Below are positions 11,580 to 22,944 of a stretch of DNA of 64,000 bases, one piece after another (positions within the stretch are counted from its first letter, which is position 1; every line of letters starts with the position of its first letter). The position numbers were made by a program, and so were the translations under genes. The notes below the pieces were generated by a model. The model saw only the letters and a list, made by a program, of their open reading frames with translations. It ran no database searches and was not told the origin of the DNA. Source of the stretch: Vitellaria paradoxa (Eukaryota; Streptophyta; Magnoliopsida; Ericales; Sapotaceae); assembly GCA_019916065.1 (NCBI GenBank), contig CM034241.1, positions 12,313,223 to 12,377,222 of the forward strand, given 5' to 3'.

Positions 11580-13618
11580 TGTAATGACCCGAATTTTTCA
11601 TTTAATTTAGCTATTATATATATATTTATTCAGTGAATTTATTTCGTTATTTAAATTTAATAATTAATAATTTTGGTATTTAATTTTAAGTTGTGTTTAA
11701 AAATATTAATTTTGGATTATATTTAAAAAAATATTTTAAATTTTTGAAAAAAAGTGTATTTTTCCTAAACCTATGGGGAGTAGGAAATTAATTAGTTGGT
11801 TAGGGTTAAAACTCTTCTACTTTAAATATATAAAGCTGTATTTATTTTGGTAAAAAAAGAAACCCTAGAGAAAAAGAGAGAGAAGAAAGAAGAAGAGAGA
11901 AGAAGAAACGGCGGCTGAATTTTTTTTGATTTTGCTGTGTTTTTTTTTTTTTTTTTCAACACAGATTGTCGAATTTCGTTTTCACTTAAGGTAAGGGCGG
12001 AACTTTTAAATATGCACTTTATATATATATATATATATATATATGCGTAGATATATTCATATAGTTTGATTGATAATCACAAGATATAAATTTTGAATAT
12101 ATATATATATGATATAAATATATATGTATACGATTTATTACCGATTTTGAGTATATATATATATATATATGTATATATGATCTATTCACATAATTAATGT
12201 CGGATGATTGATTGAAATTAAGGTTTGATAAATAGTTATTAATTGATTCTGTTAAACATTCGGAGGCATTGTATAAATGCTTGGGACACGGCATTTGTTG
12301 CATGAAATAAATGTGTAGGACATTAAGCAAAGGTTTCCTAGGCAGCAAATGTTAAGCACGTTTTTTTTTTTTTTTTCTTTTTGAATTGGATGGCATGTAA
12401 TAAATGTAATAAATGACATAATTGGCTTGAATGCTTGCTGGCAATAGATTACTCAAATCTCTTTTTATTAACTTGATTGAATTAAATGCATAGATTGCTT
12501 GAAAAAATTCAGAAGGGTCTGAATCCATTAATTATACATATATGTATGCATTAATGATGTAGTGTGGTTATTACTGTTTATCTAATGTAATTCAAGTGTT
12601 ATTTAATCTGTTGGTAAATTAAAAAATAATTAAGTTCAAATTTGGAACAAAGGAAAATTTATAATTAAAGTGAAATTTAATAATATGTTTTATTTGGATT
12701 GAGGGGTACTGAAAATATTGGGTATATGTACCCAAGGGTTGAGAGTCTCGAAACCCGCACAGGGGTGGTAATCGAGTCCAATAGGCTAGTAACCTACGAA
12801 CGATGCAGATGCTTAAGGGTGGCATATTATATTTCTAAGGCTTTGGCCTAAGAAGTAGACACCGAAGGATGGTGCATATTGATTGGGTCTTATTTCTACA
12901 TGACAACCAAGCAGATATCAATGAATGATGTATATTGGTTGGGTCCTATTTCTATGGGACAACCAAGCAAACATCAATGAATGATGTATATTGGTTGGGT
13001 CTTGTTCCTACGAGACAACTAAGCAGCAGTACCTTGAAATTAAATTGATACTTTTTGATGTGATATGTGGTGCTAAAACACGATTAATGGTAACGAAAAG
13101 AGATAAATAAATAAATTTAAATTCTTGTTTGAAATTGCTACTTGTGCATAATTGTTTCATTTAGTAGCATGCTAGGGCATACTGCATTTATATTATTATT
13201 ATTATTAAGGTTCTGAGCACACGTGGTATTAGTGCTAAACCCCTTACAGCTTGTGATACAAGTAATGAATTTGAGTCACGTGCTGGGTTTTCTGAGCACA
13301 GGATTTGAAACTTCATTAGTTTTATGTAATTGTTTTAGACTCTAGAAAATTTATTTGGTGGATTTTAATAAACCTCTGTTTGTGAGATAACAGTTAATTG
13401 TTTATCTTTGAGAGATTGTTTAGATTAGTTTTGGAGCTTTGTTGCCTAGTTAGTTTTGACTAAGACATTTATTTAAATTTAAAGTTTATTTTTATTTAAT
13501 TTTTTTTATTGCTCCGTAGAGTGTGTGTGTGGCTTTATCGAATGACAGGAAAGTTGTTAAAATGTGTATTATTTATCTTTTATTCACGTGCTTGGGTTAT
13601 GAAATTTGGGGCGTGACA
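11580..13618 (+). repeat. Element A 3' LTR
   Basis: Starts tgtaatgacccgaattt and ends gggcgtgaca, followed by target duplication ttcgt. It carries the same TATA-like box (11826), TA microsatellites, palindrome (12781-12797, first base changed) and three 56-bp units (12857-13024) as the 5' LTR. Poly-T runs at 11939-11955 and 12361-12376 are longer than in the partner. The minus-strand ORFs at 12019-12348 and 12619-12825 are chance ORFs. Confidence 0.95.
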
Positions 13619-13623
13619 TTCGT

Positions 13624-14840
13624 GGTGTTTAAAATATCAAAAACATACTACCCATGAAAAATCATTAAAAAATTGTACACGATTTTTAAGAAAATGAAAA
13701 AATCAGCAAATTTTTTTTGGCCCAAGACAAATACTAAACTTGCTCCAAAATTTCCTAAAAAAATTAATTTTTTTTTTGGTATTTAAAAAAGTAAGATCGA
13801 AAAGCTAATAGTTTATAAAATTATTTGTGGAATCCTTATTAAAAAAAAACTATAGTTTATAAAATTTTTTAGCACGAAAATGAGGCCCTACGCACCCTCA
13901 CGCACTTGGGTCGCAAGTGGGACACACTAGGCAATCCAGAAGCCTTTCTTCAACTTTTAGCTAGGTCACAAGTCGACTCGATTTGCTGTAACAAACTTGG
14001 CTCGATGCAAGTTTCAATTTTTGATCAAATTGCACAAATATGGAAAATAAACATCAAAGAACATATTTATACAGATTTCGAACTAAAAATTGCATGAAAT
14101 TGACGTTTTGAATGAACCCTAGATTCAGCTATGATGGGTTTGTTACAAAACCTATACTTTAATGCATAACACTTACATAAGTGTTTGTAATAATCTCAAG
14201 AGCACAATTATATGTCTCAATTAATTGTTTATGCACAAAACAATAGATTTTATTCATCTTTATAAAAATCTAAGTTATTATTTAGGGCAAACTTCATATA
14301 GATTTTTTCTACTGCCACAGTTTGGGTTAAATCTCATGCCATATATGAAAATTTTCTTTGTTCTAAGGGGAACAAAAGCCCCTTAATTGTTTTCAAAAAA
14401 ACTTTATCGACTTTCTGGACTAAGTCATCAAGATCTCGGGTTTTAAGCTTAAAAAAACAAGAATATACATAAATCAATAGTTTTGAGTCCCTAATCCATG
14501 TTTAATGGCCTTGATACCATATATAAGATTTATAATAAAGCTATTTATGAAATTAAGACCATCAACCAATATATTTAATTAAGTAGAAGTGCACTCGTTT
14601 GCTCCATGATTTTTGAATGTAAACAAAAAAAGTCTCTAAAATCAAGATGAACATTAGTTGTTATGGATCTTCCCCTTTATGTCCTAATCCTTATGACAAT
14701 TTTTTATGGGAAAATACTATTTATTTAGGGTACAGAGGGGACATAGCTATATATTTCTATTGTTACATTGGGCCCTCCCATAAAAAGCTTACAATGGGCT
14801 CCTTAGCTCTATACTACTAATCGTCCAACCATATAAAATA
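13624..14840. other. No gene recognised
   Basis: AT-rich DNA between Element A and the minus-strand Helitron. A 63-codon plus-strand ORF at 13906-14097 has no recognisable feature. Homopolymer A/T runs are frequent. Nothing supports a gene or a complete element. Confidence 0.5.
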
Positions 14841-15046
14841 CTAGTAATTACTTGTGCCTGAAGGCATAAAAATATAATTTGACGTGTCAGTAACTCAAAT
14901 TTAAATTTATAAAACAAATTTACATAAAAAGTGTAAAAATAACCTATAAAAATAAAAATCATTAATCAAAAGAAATTAAGGTGTAAAATTTTATTATTTA
15001 TTACAAATATTATCACATTTTTTAAATATTAATTTAAAATCTTTTG

Positions 15047-15310
15047 TATAAAAAGTATTCAAAAAAATATGGGAAGAGTAAGAGGAAAAGAAAAATAATC
15101 CTCACCATTTAGTAAATCCAACCATTGAAAATATCTCAAATTCAAAATTTTAAACTTCCTTATTATATAAATGCATCTTTTATATAAAAAGTATTAAAAA
15201 ATATGGAAAGAGTAAGAGAAAAAGAAAAATAATCTTGGCCATTTACCAAATTCAATAGTTGAAAATATCTTAAATTTAAAATTTTAAACTTCCTTATTAT
15301 ATAAATGACA
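15047..15310. repeat. About 134-bp direct repeat inside the Helitron
   Basis: Two units, 15047-15180 and 15181-15310, share aaaaatatgg(g)aa gagtaagag, a purine block, gaaaatatct(c/t)aaatt and ttaaacttccttattatat. They differ by scattered substitutions, so the duplication is old. Confidence 0.75.
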
Positions 15311-15594
15311 CAAGTGTAAAAGTGAATGTATTTAAAATTTATGTTTTAAGCACATTAAAATTTAAATTGTAGTTTAAATGTTTATTTTTAATAAAATTTT
15401 TAAAATTTTAAAATTTAAATATTTTTTTAAATAAAAAAATTTAGTTGACTTTGTCTAAGAGGTATGCTTACATTATTTAATAATAATAGATAATATAAGT
15501 AAAATATAATTTGTATAATTTTACAAAATATAATATATAAAATATATGTATGTATAATTTTACAAAATATAATATATAAATTTATTTGAAGTTT

Positions 15595-15830
15595 AAATTT
15601 CAAATTCAAAGGATGTGTTTTATTATAAATATATAATAATAAGTGATGACGTGGCGAAGAAATTATTAGGACAAATGTCAAATCAAAAAATGTGTTTTAT
15701 TATATAGATTTGAATTTCAAATTTCAAATTCAAATGATGTGTTTTTCTCATAGATATATAATAAGTGATAACGTGGCAAAGTGATGACTGGAACAAATGT
15801 CAAATCAAATGATGTGTTTTATTATATAGA
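15595..15830 (-). repeat. Duplicated 5'-terminal unit of the Helitron, about 120 bp
   Basis: The terminal sequence tgtgttttattatatagat occurs at about 15691-15709 and at 15813-15831. Each copy is preceded by gtgat(g/a)acgtggc(g/a)aag and caaatgtcaaatcaaa, and a further related copy lies to the left (about 15600-15640). The Helitron 5' end is thus repeated head-to-tail, so more than one potential start exists. Confidence 0.7.
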
Positions 15831-15831
15831 T

Positions 15832-17083
15832 GTAATGGGTGTTGACTGCTCTCTAAGTTTGTAGTGGCTCACTCTCAAGTATAAGAGGTCAGTTGAGTTT
15901 AGTCTAGGTGAGTCTTAGGTCATCTCCACAGGGAGCAAGGGTGTGACTAAATTTTGGAAAACTTAGTTCTGAAAGCACTTGCAATAGTTTTAAAAAGAAA
16001 ATCTTTTTTTGTTTTGTATTTTCGAATAGGGATTTGTAACAATGATTTGAAAATTTCAAACACAAATTAAACGAAAGACGAAACACTGCGAAAGGAAATT
16101 AATTTATGAACTTAAACAAACTATGTGAATTAAAACACTTGGCTTTAACCTAATCCTATAATGTCCTCGAAGCGCTGAATTTGGATATGTAGTTAACACA
16201 GCCTAATCTTTACACATGTAATGTTAGGCTGGAAGATTTGACGTTAGAAAACCCTTTTCATATGGAGACCACTATTTTAGGGTTTTGAAATCAAGTTCGA
16301 AGTCACCGGGACATGGAATTGACCTTCAATTCACATAATTGTGTCCGAAATTCAACTGTATCACGGGTGATTCATTTTTGAAAATTAATCTAGAATTACG
16401 ATCCTTACATTTGTATTCAAAAGATGATGAAAATATTTCAGTTCGCACTATCTGAATTCAACTCCTTTGATTTCATTACATTCCTAGGTTAAAACCAAGA
16501 AAAAAAACCTAGCCCAGCATTGCGAAAGTGTAAATGAAGCCTTTCGAAAAGAAAATAATCTTCATAATGCAATAAAACACAAAAATGAAAGATATCGAAA
16601 TAGTTTAAAGTGATTTCGAAACCAAATTGAACACAAACAACGAATATGAAGTGTTATGCAGTAAAAAACAAAGAACGAAAAAGAAGAAAAATAAAAAACT
16701 TTTTAATTAAGCGTAATAAATAATTCTTACTTACACGGTTAATTCTAATGCGAAGACAAAGCGAAACTCTGTTGATCTGAAAACAAGATGAAAATCGCTA
16801 GCCCTAGGTGCAAAAACAATATCCACCCTAAAAACAACTCTCAAAGACAAAACATAAATGTTGCATAGGGTTTCGAACCCTCATACATCAGAAATTAGGT
16901 TATTTATAATGTTACATAACTCAAGGGTATAATGGTAAATACGCAATTCAAAATTTATCATAAAAGTTTGCTGGAAGAGTCGTCATAGGCACCCAAGGTC
17001 TTTGGCCGTGCACCCAAGCTCTGTTTCCCCCATGTGTTCAATGAAAGTCCTGAGCTAACTTGCTGAAAATCATCCCTCGGTAA
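15832..17083. other. Non-coding, possible old LTR, not assigned
   Basis: No ORF resembles a protein. The sequence is less AT-rich than its surroundings and has the look of a long LTR or leader: short palindromic tracts, and an atggaat/ggttttgaa-rich centre. No partner copy exists in the window to define ends. A 60-codon minus-strand ORF (15904-16086) is not convincing. Confidence 0.4.
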
Positions 17084-17300
17084 GCGCCCAAGATGTTGCA
17101 TAGTTGGGCGCCCAAGGTGCTTGTGCGCCCAAGGTGTGTGCGCCCAAGGTGGTCTTCAAGACACCCCTCTGCAAATGGTCCTTGGTGGGTGCCCAAGGTG
17201 TTACATAGTTGGACGCCCAAGGTCTCGTGCGCCCATGGTGTGTGCACCCATGGTGCCCTCCAAGCCAACTCCTGCAATTTCCATCCTCTGTGGGCGCCCA
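17084..17300. repeat. GC-rich 105-bp tandem repeat with GGCGCCCA-type motifs
   Basis: Units start at 17084 and 17189, with a partial third unit at 17294. Each opens with g(c/t)gccca, has catagttgg(g/a)cgcccaagg and then several tgcgcccaaggtg-like steps. Because GC content is high, stops are rare and ORFs open on both strands (17038-17365); these are by-products of base composition, not genes. Related gtgcccatgg motifs occur in the LTRs of Element D. Confidence 0.8.
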
Positions 17301-18543
17301 TCCCTTGCTCAGTCGTGCGCCCAAGGGTGACTAGCTCAGTCCAGAACTGCAACTTTAGGCTTTAACTTTACTTTCTTGAGTTATGTTTCTCCATTATCCT
17401 ACAAAACACACAAGAACATAGAAATAATCAAAATAAGATAAAAGTGCATTTTACTCGATAAAACATTCACAAAAAGAATGTGAAATGAAACTAAAGATAA
17501 CAATTATTGCATGCAATCAGGTGTACAGAAGTGTAGTCCATATGGATCACTTCCTTATTGAGTCTGTCTTGTATGTCTCAACTTTAAACTTGAGTTCAAC
17601 CTATTTTATTAAAACTAATTTTTTTTATTAATGTGCATGCTCAATTTAGAGAAAATGTTAATAGTTCAACCTTTTAACAACATTTATGGGACAAATATGA
17701 GAGTTTTGCTATATCAATAGGCAAATTGTATTGTCGGATGAATTTTTGTTTCTGCTATAGCAAACACTTATACTAAATGTATTATAAATTGTACATTTTT
17801 CTAAATAAATAAATAAATAACTACTCTCCCACTAAAAAAAACTGATTAGATGGAGGTGCTACTTATCAATAAAATTTAATTGAGGTATCTTCCACTGAAA
17901 ACTATTTCCTCAAAAAATTGCAACCATTTCTTATGTATAATGCATGTAGTATCAGTACTAGAAATCTAACACTTTTTTTGGAATGGTGAATTTGAAGAGA
18001 TTTGATTTCATTTTAATGAGAAAAATCAAATCCAATCAAATTAAATCGATTCTTTATTTTAAAATCAAAACAGTTGTAAGAGTGAAATGCTTTTACATTA
18101 TCTTTTAGTTTAGACATGGGTGGGCATTGACCAGTAATGTTTATTTGAGCGGCTAGATATTTTGTTATAATGTAATTTAACAAATATGGTAACATGCAAA
18201 CATGAGTAAATAAAAATGACACAAATATCCTCTACAATCAACCATGTGATAATTGAATACATAAATATATGAAGATAAAATACTACTGCATGTTATTCGC
18301 TAATCGAGCCACTAACAGAAATCAACCATCAAATTTTATGAAATTCACATTAAACTTACATGAATTAATGCTTGAAATTTTGTTAATAGAATTATTTTTA
18401 TTTTTATTTATTTATTTTTTTTTGTATAGTGAATGATTTGTAGTTAATGGAAATAAAATTATAATTTTAACTGGATTAGGAAAGAGAGGGAGAGAGATAA
18501 AATTATAATTTCTAATTAAATAACACAAAAATAATAAATACAA
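17301..18543. other. No gene recognised
   Basis: AT-rich DNA up to the 5' end of the large Helitron-like element. A 69-codon minus-strand ORF at 18013-18222 shows no known motif. No TIR, LTR or RNA gene was found. Confidence 0.45.
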
Positions 18544-18807
18544 TCTATACTAATATATTAAAATCAAAGAAAGATCTAATGGCTTGACACCTATTTTATG
18601 ACAAGTTGACACTTGACGGGTAGAGTTAGGCGAAGCTGTTTCTTGACCACAGAGACATGCTTGAAGCAACTTGGCCCTCATGGAGTGCAAGATGATTAGA
18701 CGGTTTTGAAGGGATAATTAGGTGTACTTTATGTAACGATGAGTGAAGGCAAGTTAATTATACTAGGAAGTTCTCAGGCTTTACAGCAGATATCATATTA
18801 TGTATAT

Positions 18808-20039
18808 ATATAAAGTAGAGTTTAGATTGTTAGCCTAATTTAGGCTATGGTTGTGACACATGGCATCCACGTATGATATAATTTGCACTATGTTTGTGAC
18901 ATGTGTAGAGTTGTGACACATGCCACTTAATTATAGTTATCTTAATTATCTTATAAAAATTTAGTGTTTTACATAATTACTACTTATTCACAATTTTTAA
19001 TTTTATTCAAACTAGAATGTTCATGGATATCACTTAATATTTTTATTTAATTCACACTTCTATTTGTCATATAACTTCTTATTTTTATTTAAAACACATT
19101 CTTATTTTTATATATTTTAATAAATTATTATTTAAAACATAGTAAATATTATTATTGTTATTAAACAAAATAATGCAAAAAAATATTGACCTTGATAAAT
19201 AAAGGTTTTAATAATAAATATTATTATATTTAATTTATTACCATAAATTTATAATTATAATTATCTTAATTTATAATTATATAATTTAAAAAAAATAGTA
19301 TTGTACACAATTACCACTTATTCATAATTTTATTCAAACTAGAATGTTCATAAATATAACATATTTTTATTTAATCTACACTTTTATTTATTATATAACT
19401 TCTTATTTTTTTATTTTTTGTATTTTATTCATAAAAATATCAAATAATATTAGAAATTAGAAAAAAATTGGTAATGGATGATATAAAAAAGAGATATGGC
19501 TATTTGAAATGATTTTGTTTATTGCGCATAATGCTCTTTTCAATTTAAAAATACAAAACTTAAAATAATAAAAAGTTATAAGAAATAAAAAAAAATCCAT
19601 TAAATGAGGAGGTGTAGGAATAACTGCAAATAGAATTTAAAAGAAAAAAAATTCATAAAAAAAGTATTGACTCCAAAACTATAAATAGAAATTAAAATAA
19701 ACAAAAATATATAAAAATTCTTCTATTTATTTTTTTTTTTTTGGTAATTAAAATTCTTCTATTTACTAACAAGATTTGGATTTTCAATTTGATCAAAATT
19801 GTATTCTAATCTAAATAGAATAGGAATATGCAATATAAAAATGGTATTCCAATCTAAATAATATAGAATTTTCAATAAATAGATAGTCTTTTTTTCTTTC
19901 AAATTTCTTTGAGACTTTTTATTATAACAATTTTCTCTTCAACTTTGTGATTTGCTTGGTACGTACTTAAATTTTTAATTTTTTATATGTAATATATATA
20001 TATATTAAATATATATAAAGTAGAGTCTAGGAACTTTGC
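18808..20039 (+). repeat. Left Helitron body, diverged direct repeats
   Basis: AT-rich non-coding sequence. Its opening tatatataaagtagagtt is repeated at about 20010, just before the Element D insertion. Two blocks near 18970-19090 and 19300-19400 share acttattca(c)aattt..attcaaactagaatgttcat. The same block, more diverged, is on the other side of Element D at 40705-40800, supporting continuity of the host repeat across the insertion. Confidence 0.6.
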
Positions 20040-20992
20040 TGTAATGACCCGGATTTCTGTATTTAGATGAATTGGAGATTGTGGATGAGTTTAGTACATA
20101 GTAGATTGTTAAACTGATTAATGAAAGATATTAGAAAATTAAATTGATGATTTTTTTAACAAATTTAGGATGTAATAGTGTGTTAATTTAATGAATGTGA
20201 GTCATTAGTAAGGTAATTGATTGAAGTTTAGGAAAAAAGAAACTTAACTCTCAGACTTAGCCGTTTTTGGAACAAAAATGGAGCTAAGGGTCACCCATGC
20301 TCCTTATGGGGTGCCCATGACCATTATGGGGCACCTATGATTTATGTGGGGTGCCCATGGTGTTCAGCAAAATGTCAAATAGGGTTATTTCTTTCAATCA
20401 CTCGTTTGTCACTTTTTATCTCATCCGAGCTAGGCTATGAGGATAAGGGAGGGGCTTAGGCTTCTATAGTATACTTGGGTACCAAGCATTGTTTTTATTT
20501 ATATATGTATATGAGAGAAGAGAAAGAGCTTGGTTGTTGGAAGAGAAGAACTGGGACAGAAAGTTGAAACCAAATGAAGAGTCTAAGAGTTTGGTTTTGG
20601 TAAGTTACTCTAAACTTAATCAAACACAAATTAATCTTGCAAAGATGCACTTAGGCACTCAATTTCTATGTGGTTTGTTCATTGTTTAGATTAAAGGGTG
20701 AGGAGATTGAGTAACGTAAAATTAAGAGCCAAAACCGAGATTTCACCTTCTTTTTGCTCCACCTTTGTTCAAGTTTGAGGTAAGGATTCAAGGCTTCTTA
20801 TTAACATAAATGATATGTAGAGAAGATTAGAATAATATTGGTATAACTATCTTGAGTTTTGGATGAAATCTGTGGGAGAAAATGGAAGATATATATATAT
20901 GTATGTATATGCTAGAAATGAAGAAAATGTAATTTAATCCATTTATGGGGCCATGATTCATGAAAACTCAAGTTGATTGTTCCATTTGATCC
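20040..20992 (+). repeat. Element D 5' LTR, first part
   Basis: Begins tgtaatgacccggatttctg. It matches 36291-37244 of the right LTR up to the sequence tgattgttccatttgat, where Element B interrupts it. A short GC-rich motif set (gtgcccatg steps, 20276-20365) lies in it. The 66-codon ORF 20489-20689 is within the LTR and has no known motif. Confidence 0.85.
20276..20365 (+). repeat. GTGCCCATG-type tandem motifs in LTR of Element D
   Basis: Four steps of a roughly 20-26-bp unit (gtcacccatg, gtgcccatg, gcacctatg, gtgcccatg), each separated by ...tatgggg or tgtgggg, occur in a row. The right LTR has the decayed equivalent at 36536-36625. The motif resembles the 17-kb GGCGCCCA array although the surrounding sequences are unrelated. 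Confidence 0.7.
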
Positions 20993-22849
20993 TATCACGC
21001 CCCAAATTCTTCCAGAAACCCAAAAGCGTGAACAACAACTATAGATCACCAAAACCATTAATCCAAAATAATTAGAGCCAATTACATTTAATAATAATAA
21101 ACTAATAATCTCCAAATAATAAAAAAAATAAATCCATCTCTCGTCTCCAAAACCGAGACATACACCATAACCAAAATCCAATTAAAAGAAAAAAAATAAA
21201 CTAAAAAAATATGTGTTGTTCTCTTCCTAAAATAACATTAATGAACTGCTCTAATATCTACTCTGTTTAAGTGGTCTTATCATGACCATCGCTTGGTGCA
21301 ACACTCGCACCTGCATCTAAAGTTTTAGGGGCATAAGCACAATATACTAATGTATATTAAAATAATCAACTAGTGCTTGGAGAAAAATAAAAGTTAAATA
21401 AATCATGCACGGGTGTCTTTACATAAATCTCTAACATATCAAGTCAACATACATCATATATCAAAAATATTTAAATTTAAATTTAAATATTTTGAACACA
21501 ACATTAAATGAAATAAATTATTTTAATAAACCATATTATTAATTATGGGGTTAGGTACCGCTACTCGGTTAACCTATATCTCAGCCATAGGATACCAAAA
21601 ATATCAACTCAGCAATGCTTCATAGGTTACTAGCCTACTAGACCCTGCACGGGTTCCTTGTCTTTCACTAGTAGAGCTTTTAGCACTAACTACTTATCCT
21701 GGTGCCTTTCACAACCTAAAACCAAAATCATAAAATCAAAGAATAAATAACTATTTATTTATTCAAATCCAAAAAAAAAAAAATTACTTTAAAAAAATAA
21801 TTTTTTCCTTTTACAAGATTTCAACGCAATTTTTAAATTTTAATTTTTTTTACATTAACTAAATTTTCATTCTTTAAAATCAAAATCAATTTATACATAT
21901 TTTTTCGATCTACAAGACAACCACAATCACATAATTTATCATGTATTAATAAACCAAATAATCACAAAGATTCACACAATTAAGCCACACATAATAACTT
22001 TAATTTTTATTTAACTTCACTGCTACCTCAAATTAAATTTGAATTTGTTGCCAAAAAAACACCTTACTTGCCTTCACAGCTCACTGTCAGTCGCAACCCA
22101 AAAATAATGCCATTGCTTTCTATCAAGAATCTGTTGCAAAGTTGCCTTTCCTCTCTTTTCCTTTCCTTTTTTTTCCTCTGCCGAATAAACTTACTAGGCG
22201 TCCTCACTAAAGTACATATATATATATATACAACTACCTATGCGAATCCAAATTGGATTCGAAACTCTTTTCTCTTTCTTTTTTTTTTTTTTTTTTGTCA
22301 AAACTCTCTATCGAATAGCTACTCAATCGACATTATATATATATATATATATTACAATTCTTATGGGAATGGGTTGGGTTCGAATCCTTTCTCTCTCTCT
22401 TTTTTTTTTTTTTTTTACTAGGCTACCAAAATGCTTAAGTAAAATATATGTGTGTGCACACAAATTTCTAAGCTACTGTCAAATAGTGGAATCCAAATTG
22501 AATTTGGATTGTAAATCTCACCCCAAAATACTACATCAATATAATATTATCTATCTAGTTAAAATTCAATTTGAAGTTGAATTCTAGTCCATGTACACAT
22601 ATATTTTAGCATAAGAAACCTTTAGTTAAGAAAAATTCAATATTTTATTTAATTAAAATTAAATCATAATTTATAATAAAATAAATTATTTAAATATTCA
22701 AATAAAATTTTCATACTCACCGTGCATCCACAATAAAATAAATATTTAATTAATATCTCAACAAAATTTAAATTAACTAAATTCTTTATTAAGAAATTAA
22801 GTTTAAAAAAAATAATCAAACCAAAATTTAAAATTCCTAGGTCATTACA
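20993..22849 (-). repeat. Element B 3' LTR
   Basis: On the plus strand it starts tatcacgccccaaattctt and ends ctaggtcattaca; the partner is 27899-29765. It contains the shared palindrome (21622-21638), TA runs (22197-22350) and long poly-T tracts that open two spurious ORFs (22068-22421 and 22240-22587). Confidence 0.92.
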
Positions 22850-22864
22850 TCCTACCCTCCTTAA
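22850..22864 (-). promoter_or_regulatory. Polypurine tract of Element B
   Basis: On the minus strand the run aaggagggtaggat lies immediately before the 3' LTR start, in the same place as in Elements A, C and D. Confidence 0.75.
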
Positions 22865-22944
22865 AAAAAAAATTTTGTCCTCGAAATTTAGAAAATACCT
22901 AAATCATTGAATAATTCTGGATACTTATTCCTTATTTTTGACTC

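Larger units (their letters stand above)
4530..13618 (+). mobile_element. Element A: complete chromodomain Ty3/gypsy retrotransposon, inactive
   Basis: Two long LTRs of 2039 bp each begin TG(C/T)AATGACC and end GCGTGACA. A perfect 5-bp target duplication ttcgt (4525-4529 and 13619-13623) flanks them. A primer site complementary to initiator tRNA-Met follows the left LTR and a purine tract precedes the right LTR. Between them lie gag, protease, RT, RNase H, integrase and a C-terminal chromodomain-like segment, the order of plant chromoviruses (Tekay/Del-like by long LTRs and the C-terminal module). Many TAG/TGA stops and at least five frame changes kill the polyprotein. It inserted as a whole and did not recombine to a solo LTR. 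Confidence 0.95.
14841..15830 (-). mobile_element. Non-autonomous Helitron, about 1 kb
   Basis: On the minus strand the element begins TCTATATAATAAAACACA (5' end at 15830). It ends with a hairpin TGCC-TTCA-GGCA (14854-14867) followed by a short linker and CTAG at 14841-14844, the plant Helitron 5'-TC / hairpin / CTRR-3' pattern. The flanking bases are A before and T after on the same strand, matching A^T target use without duplication. It codes for nothing and would depend on a Rep-helicase supplied in trans. The ends are read by eye, so the call is good but not certain. Confidence 0.75.

Noticed and set aside
14505..14525. ggccttgataccata, like a reversed tRNA-Met primer site
   Set aside because: No LTR ends or gag remnants lie around it; a short match in AT-rich sequence is not enough.
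17038..17365. Overlapping ORFs on both strands (up to 104 codons), possibly a gene
   Set aside because: They follow a GC-rich tandem repeat in which stop codons are rare in all frames; no start context or protein family supports them.
22068..22587. Two long overlapping ORFs (115-117 codons) rich in Phe and Tyr
   Set aside because: They arise from poly-T and TA runs inside the Element B LTR; the same kind of ORF appears at 29029-29355 in the other LTR.
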